This document shows, piece by piece, positions 1 to 9,600 of a stretch of 64,000 bases of DNA (position 1 is its first letter; each line of letters begins with the position of its first letter). The position numbers and the translations under genes were made by a program. Source of the stretch: Himantopus leucocephalus (taxonomy: Eukaryota; Chordata; Aves; Charadriiformes; Recurvirostridae). The notes below the pieces were generated by a model. It saw only the letters and a list, made by a program, of their open reading frames with translations. It was not told where the DNA came from and did not search any database. Where the stretch lies: NCBI GenBank assembly GCA_003993805.1, contig RSEF01000001.1, positions 89,817,042-89,881,041 of the forward strand, in the 5' to 3' direction.

Positions 1-681
1 TATTCTCTGTGCCCTAACAGTACTTTTCAACAGGAACATAAAAGTTACAAAACCATTAATGTTTTAGTAAAAATAACAGCATAGGATTTTTAAATATATC
101 TCTCTAACAAGTAAAAAAAGCTTTAGGAAACGCTGCAGTTCTCTAATTCATTCTAAGTGAAGCCATAAATTTTCCATCAGAGAAGAGTTCAAGTTAAAAC
201 TTAAATTCAGCTTTTTGCAGCATGGGGTCTCAGTTTAGTCTTGCAGTGTACCCAGCAGTATTCATTCTCACAGTGGGAGTTAGGGGCCGGGGAGAAAACA
301 TAAAACGAAATTACAATTGCATAATTGCTAAAAATAGGAAAAATAATCATTTTTTTCTCCCTATTTTGTGTTTTGAATTAAACTGCTTGGCTGTATGATT
401 ACAGAAACTGGACATCAGTGACATTTTTTGTGTTCATAGGCATGAAAAAGAATGTTGCAGAGTGCTCAGTAGGAGAAATATTTGAAGCTCCTATACAGAG
501 GAAAAACAACTTCTCTCTTTGCAGATAAACTCAGAATTAATTCCACTCTGCCTCTTCTGTATAATGTCTTCGACTCTCAGAAGACTGTATGTGAGAAACA
601 AAAGGCAGAACCTGGATGAAAGATTTTTCTTTTTTTTTCCTTTTTTTTTTTCCTTTTTCCCCTTCTGATTTTGGTGTCCAG
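1..681 (+). other. Putative intron end before a last exon
   Basis: This AT-rich stretch has no supported coding sequence. Its right end (about 624-681) is a long polypyrimidine tract, mostly T with some C, followed by a terminal AG at 680-681. That is the layout of a vertebrate 3' splice site, and an open frame starts immediately afterwards. Calling it an intron depends entirely on the exon call at 682. Confidence 0.4.
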
Positions 682-816
682 TTGCTCTGCATTTTGGAAA
701 GTGAAAGGTCTGATGTGTTGAAGCATAAGCTTGTTCAAGTCTATGATGTTCTTAGCCGAGTCTGTCCCCAAGGAATTCAATTGTCAGTAACTGAACTGCG
801 ACTCAAACCGCTGTGA
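682..816 (+). CDS. Candidate terminal coding exon, product unrecognised
   Basis: The stretch directly follows a strong acceptor-like tract ending in AG at 680-681. Read in phase 0 it gives 44 residues, beginning LLCILESERSDVL and ending VTELRLKPL, with TGA at 814-816. The composition is protein-like: mixed charged and hydrophobic residues suggest one or two amphipathic helices and a short basic tail. The codons do not follow the local T-rich bias. Three AATAAA signals downstream (1554-1592) fit a last exon with a 3' UTR of about 0.8 kb. The open frame extends upstream to an ATG at 616, but that part is translated poly-T (runs of Phe), so it is unlikely to be coding. I do not recognise the protein family. 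Without the upstream exons, neither the gene name nor the phase can be confirmed. It could still be a chance open frame. Confidence 0.5.
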   Translation: MLCILESERSDVLKHKLVQVYDVLSRVCPQGIQLSVTELRLKPL

Positions 817-953
817 AGAAGTTATACATTTTCCTGTTGCTTTTACGGTGGAGAGAGGCATTGCTGTGTTCACTCTTAGCTTTAGTTCTTAGAGCAGGAA
901 ATGTAAAACCAGGCAGTAGTTGGTACTGTTTAACCTTTGTCTTCACGCTTACT

Positions 954-1160
954 TGCTGAAGGTGTCCGAGAGTGCTGGAGTGGAGCGGCGGTGGGGCTGG
1001 CCGAGCCAGGGACTGGAGAGGTCTCGGCTCAACGTGCGGAAGGGGCTGGGCAACGGGCTGCTTGGTGCTGGTAGTGGCAGCAAAACTCCTGTTCTCTACA
1101 CCAGGCCCAGAAAAATTAAGCTGCCTACTACTGCTGCCTCTGGAAGAAGGGTGAGGAAGG
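954..1160 (+). other. GC/CpG-rich block, possible alternative exon
   Basis: The 100 bases from 961 to 1060 hold eight CpG dinucleotides in an otherwise CpG-poor window. The block begins after a pyrimidine-containing stretch ending in AG (960-961) and has a donor-like AAGG/GTGAGG at 1150-1151. One frame is open from 920 to 1234 and reads basic and glycine-rich in this part. It could be an alternative exon, part of the 3' UTR of the preceding gene, or a small CpG-rich regulatory piece. No family is recognised. Confidence 0.3.
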
Positions 1161-1553
1161 TGATCGTTTCTCAGGGAACTTTTAGTCCCATATGCCGGCT
1201 GTTGTCATTCCCAAGCCTCCTCATCCCCCTCTAGTAGTGATGGCAGCAGCAAGCCCAACATTTTAACTCTTGACTTTTCTTCTTCTCCTCTTAGTTTCAT
1301 TCTCTCATTCCTGGGGTAGCATGATTATGCTGCAAATAAGTCTCTCTAGCTTTGACTCAAGTTTTCCTGAATTATAATCCCAGGTTTTTATTAGACTTGG
1401 AGTGTGTGGGAAGAAAATTGTTTCCTGTTTGCCTCACTTTCTCTGTTGTGTAAGATAATATTGACTACCTGCGCTCACTGTGCTGTGGGTCTGTGCAAGG
1501 TATTTTATATGCCTTATGGAAACGCTGGAACTTAGACCTCTTATAAGCACCTA

Positions 1554-1592
1554 AATAAATTTATTTTAAAAAGACCCCCACCAATAAATAAA
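1554..1592 (+). terminator. Cluster of polyadenylation signals
   Basis: Three AATAAA hexamers occur at 1554-1559, 1583-1588 and 1587-1592, the last two overlapping. They lie about 740 bases after the stop codon of the candidate last exon. Such hexamers are also common by chance in AT-rich DNA, so their value comes from the position and clustering. Confidence 0.4.
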
Positions 1593-1610
1593 GCATTGGT
1601 CATTTACTGA

Positions 1611-3822
1611 AGACAACTATGTGTTTAAAATGGAGTAAAATAATCAGTTCTAACATTGGTGAAGTGGCATTTTTATTATTCCTGTGTGTTTTCTACAAAA
1701 TCATATATGGCAAAAAATAATGTCAGCAGGTGTTTTATTGGTTGAGAATCATACAGATGAAACCACAGACTTCGGGGTTTTTTTGCAGGTTAAAAACATA
1801 TGGTGAGTATAATTTAAACCCTATGAAAGTCTATTCGCATATGGAGCCTGGCTTGATTTACAGGACGTATTCTGTAGCCGCTTTACAAAACTTGTATTAA
1901 TTTTTCTTGGTTAATGACCTATGCTTCTACTGCATTTTAAGACTATGTGGGCTCCATCTGGTGGCTAACTGAACCCCTGAAATTTCTTGTTACTTGATAA
2001 TTAAGGAATCTTTGTAGACTAATCAATGAGATGTCTGACTGATAGAATGTGGGTTCAAAGAGAAAGGAGGATAGTTTTTCAGTAAATGTCTTGCTGTTTG
2101 TATGATTGTTCAATGGGAGTGACATGAATGCATGAATGAATTCTTGCCATTTAACTGATTTTCCAAGTAAAATTAAGAGCGACATGGTGTCTGAGCACAA
2201 TAAAATCATGTACAAATTTAAAAAAAAAGGCAAAACACTTACTGAAAATATATCCTATGGAGTTAGAGAAATTTTCTGATTATAGACAAAAAAAATAAGA
2301 GTATCTTTTACGAGCCCAGGATATATAAACTGAAGGGTGGTGTTAGATTTGGCCTCCTGTGAAATATGAATGTCTACAGAATTTCAGGCAGTAAATGAAA
2401 ACAGACATACCCATTTCTAATCTTGATATTTTGTTCTCAAGTTTCAACTCATTAGTCTGACAGTAAAGCAGGAGTTAAATTTATTAACTTTCCTTATAAT
2501 GTGTTCAGAAGTGAATGATCTGCACTGATTTTATTGATTGTACTGAAAGCCTGAGCAATTGTTCATTTAAATGCATTTCTGACAGAAAAGCAGGGGGAAA
2601 CTAGATGGCTGCTACTGTGTTTTCTTTGAGCTGGTGAGTTCTGTAAATATCTTCAGATCAGTCAAACTCAGAAGCAGAAATTGCTACATATAAAAAATGC
2701 TCGCTTGAATGGTAATCCAGTGAAAATGACAAATTTCCTCTCAAGTTTTTAGTTAATTTTTTTTTTAAATAATACAATTTTTTTCTCATGGCTATTCAAT
2801 ATTTTCTAAGAGGTCAGTTGTCATGTCTTTCCAGCATAGGCTACAAGGTAACAAGAAAAGCAACTCAATATTAGACAATTTTAAAGCCTATTATCAAAAT
2901 CAGTAGTGTAAAATAGTAGCCGAGATATAACATAGACATTCATTAAAGGGTAAAATACTAAGTAAGTATAAAATAGACATTCTTTTTGAGGTACTAGCTG
3001 TCACCATGATATATTTGTCAGTCTGACTCTGATTATGAAGACTATCGAAACCAGTACAAAAAAGGTTTTGTTAGGGTTTGCTAGTACAGATACCTCAACA
3101 ATACAGGAAAGAAAAGCAAAGCTGGTGGAGGACACAATCATCGATTTAGGTACCTCTTTACTGGAACCGTACTGAATGATTATATGTCACAGAGTGGCTC
3201 GTATCTTTGTCAGAAGTTTTCCATAGCTTGGAATTTTTCTTTCACTCGTTAACAGGATAAAGGTTTTATTTTACAGTTGTAATCTGTTATCCAGTGTTTT
3301 AGTGTTACTGCTTGTGTTATAGTTTAAATTCTGCCAAGGAATGTAGAATGATTGCTGCTATTTGTTCTGTTCACACTGACCTAAGACTATATCCTGCTTT
3401 ATGGACACAGTTCTTAGTAAGATAGTAAGCTTTTTTAAAGACGGTTCCTGTAGGGTTTTGGCTTTTTAGGTTGGGAGCAAGGGGAGGTGTCGAAGAGAGT
3501 AATTTGACTTGAAAACTAGAGATTGTGCTTGTCGCTCTTGTTCATACTATTTCACTTGAAACAAAAAAGTACTTATACAACAGAGCAAAAACATGTGAGA
3601 ATGACTGTAATAGTATGGTCATATCACTCACCTGGGTGGTAAGATACCCACATTCTGTATTCAGAAGTGTATTTATAGATACCTCTGCAGCTTTGATAGA
3701 TTTTGAGAAAGTTGTTTGCTGCAGGATAGTCTATAGGAGCTATATTGAAAAGTTCTTTTGGAGAGTGGGGGATAACTTAAAATTGGATCTTTGCATGTTA
3801 TACAAGAATTTCATTTTTATTC
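1611..3822. other. AT-rich sequence, nothing recognised
   Basis: There is no supported gene or known repeat here. Open frames on either strand are short and of low-complexity composition. This would lie downstream of the putative gene end. Confidence 0.5.
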
Positions 3823-4313
3823 TGTCCTGGTTTCAGCTGGGATAGAGTTAGTTTTATTTCTGGTAGCTACTGTGTTTTGGATTTAGTAAGAGATGAATGT
3901 TGATAACACATATTGTTTTAGTTGTTTCTCAGTAATGTTTACATTAGTCAAGGACTTTTTCAGCTTCCCATAGAAGCTGAGAGGGAGCATAGACAGGACA
4001 AGGTGGCCAAAGGAATATTCCATACCATAGATGTCATCCTTAGCATATAAGTGGGGGTTGGCCGGGGAGGGCAGGAATCCACGATCACTGCTCCACTCAG
4101 GTTGGACAACTGACTGTGAAGTGGTGAGAGCAACTTTTGTTGTATCACTTTATATTGTATATTCTTTTACCATTATTATTATTATTATTATTGTTATTGT
4201 TATTGTTATTGTTATTGTTATTGTTATTTTCCTCTTCTATTACTGTTCATTTAAACTGTCTTAATCTCAACCCATGAGGTTTTTTTTCTTTTCCCTCCTT
4301 TTCTCCCTCCCAG
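3823..4313 (+). mobile_element. Endogenous retrovirus LTR, 3' end missing
   Basis: The piece starts with the typical TG end (TGTCCTGGTTTCAGCTGGGA) of a repetitive avian LTR family. It continues through the family's landmarks: a 'TTTTCAGCTTCCCAT' segment near 3958, a CCATACCATA segment at 4019-4028, a TATA-like CATATAA (4044-4050), an (ATT)n tract, and 'TCAACCCATGAGG' near 4267-4279. The end of the family consensus (a GGGGTTAAACCACGACA-like terminus) is absent, so the copy is truncated or recombined near 4313. No internal retroviral genes are present. The family assignment is from memory of avian repeats. The subfamily name was not determined. Confidence 0.75.
4172..4230 (+). repeat. Microsatellite (ATT)n then (GTTATT)n
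   Basis: About seven ATT units are followed by about six GTTATT units. The tract lies inside the LTR, at the place where this LTR family normally carries a short ATT repeat, so it is probably an expansion of the native tract. The move from a 3-base to a 6-base unit suggests one variant repeat was later amplified. Confidence 0.9.
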
Positions 4314-4591
4314 TCTGGGACTAGGATTGGATCCAGCCACACCCAGACTCCTCTCTGAGAAGGAGTTTAGAACGCAAGGGAGACCTTTCTGAACCTCAAC
4401 TCGATGAGAGGGTCTCCCTGAGAGTTCTGTCTGACCCTGTCCTTTATGCAGTAAATAAACAAGTATGCTTTGCCATTGAATCTCGTTAAAACACTGTCAC
4501 GCTTGCTATCAAACTTAGTTAAATCCCTGTTTTGTATCAATAAATGTATCGCTGCTTCTCTCTATGAGTGAAGCGCATTGCTCTTGCAACA
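4314..4591 (+). mobile_element. Second LTR-like 3' segment
   Basis: Directly after the truncated LTR comes sequence of LTR R/U5 style. There is an AATAAA at about 4453-4458, then a stretch with 'GAATCTCGTTAAAACACTGT' (4479-4498), a second CAATAAA near 4539-4545, and an end in CAACA near 4591. Avian ERV LTRs have similar 3' parts, but this is recognised by style only. It may be the tail of a different LTR into or beside which the first copy inserted. The limits are approximate. Confidence 0.35.
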
Positions 4592-6026
4592 GCAAGGTAC
4601 AGTCCACAATGGGTCTTTGTAGCAGAGGTACTCAGGGGACAAATTCCCAAAGTAACAAAATCTATATCTGCAAGCACAAGACCAAACCTGTGAACAGAGA
4701 TGAGCTGCAAGAAGATGCTTGATGACATTAGAAGACCAATGTATCTATCACACATATAGGTATGGCCCCAAAAGATCAATTATTTATCAGCTTTACCTTA
4801 CAAGTCTATTGGTGTGGCCATAGGACAGAGAGACAGCAATTCTGACTCTTATCCAAGCTGCATAACTGTTATCAACTTGACATTGAAGACTTTAAAGTAA
4901 ACCAGCAGGCAATCTCTTTGTGGACGTATATTTGTTCTTTCATGTGTTCAGCATTTCAACACTTCATTTCAAGTAGGTTTTTGAAAGTATTTAACATTGT
5001 GTTGATTTGTATTCATACAGGTAAGCTGGTATTTACAAACTTTTTTAGTAAAAAGATGTAGAAAAGTGTTGTTTTAATACAAGAATGGCAGCATGCCTCA
5101 GAAATCATGGATGGTTTATTCAGGTGTCTCCATGCATTTGTCCTCATTCAACCCTCCCTCAGTCCCCCTCTCTTCTCCCTGTAGATACACAGCAAGGTTG
5201 TTTCTATGGTAATGTGAAAAATAAATTAACAAACAGGAAGCTTAGGCAGTTTCTGAACCCAGACCTGCTCCCCCTCCCACCTCAAATTAGAGATTCAGAA
5301 CTTTATTCCTGTATGCAGATCTGGTTTACATGAGGAACATGGTCTTAAGGTTCTAATTTTTGTTCTTCTTGTCTTTAATCAGTGTGACAATCACTCACTG
5401 TCTTGGTGTGCATTGCTCTGTTTTCAGGTAGAGAGTCTTCTTACTATGCATATAGTGCCCAACACAGTGCGACCTCATTAGTTTTTGATGAATACTGTTG
5501 TAACACAAATAGTAAATGGTTGTGAGAACAGTATTTTCTATGCAATCAATCTGATTTTATAGTCTTCTAAATATTGGCTCATGCTATAAGGATTCAGTGA
5601 GACTTGAGAAAATATGGGGTAAACCTTATGCAAATAATTAAATAAACTGCGTATCTTACTTACATAGATGTCCTGTTCAGCCTTGGATATAGACCCATTA
5701 TTACATTCTGAGTGGATGCTTAAAGGAAAAAAAAAACCCCGACAAACCATTGGAAAGAACTGGAATACAGCTAATTTTGGATCTCTCCTTTCTGAAGTTC
5801 TATAGTGTAGTTAATGCTTTCTGAATTCCAATAGAAATTGTCCCTGCTGAGAGTGAAATTGGTGGCAAATGTAGAATACATAATGTGTTTTTTTTCTTGT
5901 TTTCCTTCTTTGCTGATGTGCAGAAATATTTAGAACAGATGAGAATAAAGTCTGCTTTATCTGAAGCAGCTTTGCAATTGTGTGCAATGAAGGCACTAGT
6001 AAAAAAAAGTATGTGGTAGGAAGTGT
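4592..6026. other. AT-rich sequence, nothing recognised
   Basis: No supported gene, RNA or known repeat was found here. It would be the intergenic space between the two candidate convergent gene ends. Confidence 0.45.
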
Positions 6027-6032
6027 TTTATT
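6027..6032 (-). terminator. Candidate minus-strand polyadenylation signal
   Basis: TTTATT on the plus strand reads AATAAA on the minus strand. It lies about 340 bases downstream of the stop codon of the minus-strand candidate exon, a reasonable 3' UTR length. By itself the hexamer is weak evidence in AT-rich DNA. Confidence 0.25.
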
Positions 6033-6370
6033 TATCCTGTTTATGAAGATGTGTTTCACAATCACAATTCTTAAATCAGTTTTCACATACTAAGGAAATA
6101 TGCACTTGAAAAGTACATAAAACCACTGCAAATCAACTATGCTTAGTTTAAAGTATATCTGTTACGGAATCAGTATCAATTTGTGCTCTTTCTCCAACCC
6201 CCAAATGGACCTGAGAATTATTAAACCAACACTGATCTTTGGCTTTTTGAAAGTGGCGTGATTACCAGACGCTTCCACTTTTCGAGTGTCCAGCTTGAAA
6301 GCCCTTGTAGAGCCAACAAAGAGAGTTCGACAAAGTTGCCTGTTCAGCATTCTCTGAAGGTGACATCCAC

Positions 6371-6675
6371 TTAAACACTCCCAAATTGCTCACTGAATTG
6401 CTTAAAATGACTAGTCAGTTCTTCAACGTGATGGCCGTGGCCTTGCACTTTATTTGAAGTTAGGCCAAATACCAGTAGGAAGTGAATGAAGGTTTTCTGA
6501 ACAAAGTATTTTGGCTGATACGCCAATTCCTCCTTCAGTCTATCAAAGAACAATGCTGTAAAACTATTGAAGCTTGAGGCTTTTTCATTTGGAAATAGGC
6601 TGGAGTACTTGATGCAATCATCTAGGCACTTCATGCATAGTAGGAAAGGTTTCCCTACTAGAAAACTCAAGAAGC
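6371..6675 (-). CDS. Candidate last exon or gene remnant, unrecognised
   Basis: Read on the minus strand, a pyrimidine-rich stretch with several T runs ends in CCAAG (6680-6676), a good acceptor. About 100 codons follow, to a TAA at 6373-6371. The reading is protein-like: near residue 35 it has NEKASSFNSFTALFFDRLKEE, then aromatic and hydrophobic helices, and a His-rich GHGHH part before the end (KQFSEQFGSV). After the stop, other frames also read as if coding for a while (6350-6230), which could mean an old frameshifted gene and not a clean terminus. No domain is recognised. The whole open frame runs up to an ATG at 6709, but the part before 6675 is mostly the pyrimidine tract. Several frames of similar length occur by chance in this window, so length is not evidence. 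Confidence 0.35.
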
Positions 6676-9600
6676 CTTGGAAAAGAATAAAATCAGAAAA
6701 AGAACTCAAATATCCTGTAGAGCACAGCTGACGGGCGCGTAATGACGGTTAAGTTATCAAAAAAGCTTTCTACTTTAAATATTCAACGCAATGGGTGTTT
6801 CCAAGACTTCCCTTCAGAGGGAGGGGAAAAAAAGAACCCAAAACACCAGGAAGGTAAATATCTTGCAAGATGTAAGAACCTGACACTGCTGTGACTTCTC
6901 AGCTGAATGTAATTCAAAGAAAATTAATCCTCTTTACCTCTTCCATCTTTTATGAAGCTTACAACAGCAGAGGAAAAAAAAGGTTAAAAAATTGATAAGC
7001 ATTAAAAATGCAGACTGCAAATGAATGTGGATAATAGTAGCAGCAGATGCTTTGTTCCTGGTCAACAGTCAGTCAGTTCTGATCTCCATCTTCCTTACTG
7101 TCTGTATCTTTTACAGGTAATTTGCACTTTAAAAGTTCATCCCTATTTAGCACCATTTAAATTAGACTCGTTAGGATTTTTTACACGAACAGCTAAAAAG
7201 GGCTGTTAAGGATGGGGTTTTGTGATGGTTTCTTTATAGTTCCTCTTTTGTTTTAGCTGAACAGTGTTCAGCATTTTATGTACGTGTCTTGTGAGGCTGC
7301 ATTTTGGAGGGATTAGCTGGTATTTTCCTTTCTGTGATCTTTATTAATTTCCTCTTGCTTCCCCCTTTTCCCTTTAATTCCCATTCCTCTTTCACTTTTC
7401 CCATGGAAAATAAATTCTTTAAAAGCAGTTCCAGTCTCGTTCTACTTTGGAAACATTAAGCATGAGATGAATGATCTACAGTGGTACAGATAAATCTGAG
7501 TAGTCCTTGGTGGGAATGTAACGGTAAACCACATTCGGTACCTGAATGCAGTATATTGCGCTGTATCATATTAGAGGTTAGACGTAGTTGGGGTAATACC
7601 TGCCCACGTAGGCATCCAGATCTGATTACTGAAATCTGGTTTTAAACTAAAACTACATGTGTCATAAATTCTCTGCTGGTTTGACAAGCAACAACTATTT
7701 TCCTTGGCAGGGCAGGGGTTTGTGAGCCATCTGCACTGGCGTTCCTCTGACAGCCCTGCTCTCTCCCTGGATGGTTCTCGCTTTCGGTTGTTCAGGTGTT
7801 TTCTGGGGGGCAAGCTCCAGTCGGATCAGGTGCAAATTCTGACTTTAAATTTCTAGGTTTACTCCCATGTTATTTAAATGAATGTACACACATTTTTCTT
7901 AGGCTCCTTGGCTTGGGAGTACATAACATTAATTACATTACAGGAATGTTTTTGTCTCTCATCAGTACCAAGTTTCTCCGCGTAGAGACTGGGTCAATTG
8001 TAAAAGCAAACCTGAATACGTTAAGGTAAACAGATGTACTTCTGAAGTACAAATGCGCTTCAGCTACAATCCAGAGTCTTAATTTTTCACATTAGAGGAA
8101 AAGTGGGAATCTTGGCCTTTTGGCTACTCTCAGGTTTAATACCGGTTTAACATTGGATTTCTTTTGGGGTTGGTTTATGGAGGTGTGCTTTTTTTTCCTC
8201 CCTCTCCCTTGAAAGTGCCTTTCTGGTAGGCGCATTAACATGAGTTAAAGAGAAATTTTAAGGACAGTGATACAGAAGAATTTATCAGTTCTTTGAGATG
8301 ATTTTCATCTTCAACAAATTTGAGGACAATTAAGTAGTAGGAATATAGTTACTCATATCAAGTGGAGAGGAAAATACAACAGGTATGCAACATATTTAAT
8401 GTAGAATAATTGTCTTATTAAGAATTCTGTTGGCTGGTTGTGGTTTTTTTTCAAAGACAAAGTCTTTAACTGCTTGGGCTGGGAACCAAATACTAACATG
8501 TCATATCCTTAATGAATTGTATGCTAGGTATGTTAAAAAGCTGTAAAATGCTTGGTTTGGGTCAGGACTGCACAAATCACATATATACCCTGAGACCTTG
8601 ATCTAAGTGGTATCACAAGTTTTCTCTAACAGCCCTGTCGAATGGTATTATTGGATATTAAAAATAGTTTTCCTCTTTGCTGCTCTGACTCTAGCTTTTG
8701 AATCTATGAATGGTAGAACTAATTTGGTTCTTGTCCCACTGTCAGTGACTGTAACAACTGGCCGTGCTGTGCATAGTGCAGGATGAGAAGGTAGGGAGGT
8801 GAGAGTGGGAGTGAGCAAACCTAGTGCTATATCGTCTCTGCATTATCCTAGTCCTGTATGAAATTCAAACCAATGTATGTATTAAAATAACATTAGTTCC
8901 ACTCATAGGTGATGAATACTATCATTTCAATACAACTTCTTCCTGCCATATAATTGTCTCTGGCACATGCTGCTAATTAAAGATTGCTAGAGACAGCTCC
9001 CTTGAGGTACTGCATGGATTTAATCTCAGTTTGAAAAAGATTATAGAAATCTAAGGAATATTTTGTTATTCGTTGGATGTGCGTTGGATGTGCATTGGAA
9101 GTTCATTGACCTTTCCACATTTAAAATGTTTTACGTAGTTGCCTGTGCTTGCAGGGGCCTTGAATAGGTGGTTTTTCAGTCCCGTGTTCAAGTACATAGG
9201 TATTGTCACTTTGAACTGTGATGGCCCTATTATTCTTTCATTCTTTATAAGGAGAACCAGTCGTCTCTTCTCCTTCTTTCAAACAAAAGTTCCTTACGTG
9301 ACAAAAGAAATAGAACTACATCAGGTAAGTTCTTCACAAATACAAGGTCACAGTAAGTTGTAATACAAAGTACATGATTCTTGGAAGAATAGAGAGTTTA
9401 ATCTCAACTATGTTATGCAATGAACAAAACCCATTTTTTACAAAATACCAACCTGTTATGGCGAATGCAGAAAGTTAAGCCAAGTGCTAGATAAGTTTCA
9501 AACAAAGAAATGATAAATGACTGTAGTATGAAAGCAGGAGAGCTAAGATAAGAAAAACAAAAGGGATGGACTGAGTGGACAAAGTAATTTTTTCCATTTT

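Larger units (their letters stand above)
817..1610 (+). other. Putative 3' UTR
   Basis: This stretch follows the candidate stop codon and runs to just past a cluster of polyadenylation signals. It includes an unusually GC- and CpG-rich part (about 954-1160), atypical for the surroundings and listed separately. The end is approximate, taken as 10-30 bases after the last AATAAA. T/G-rich sequence follows within about 100 bases. Confidence 0.35.

Noticed and set aside
3525..3845. 106-codon plus-strand open frame
   Set aside because: It runs across the LTR start boundary and is Phe/Ile/Leu-rich low-complexity translation. There is no exon context.
7148..7158. TAGCACCATTT, like the miR-29 seed region
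   Set aside because: The rest of the mature sequence does not match and no hairpin partner is seen. It is a chance 11-mer.
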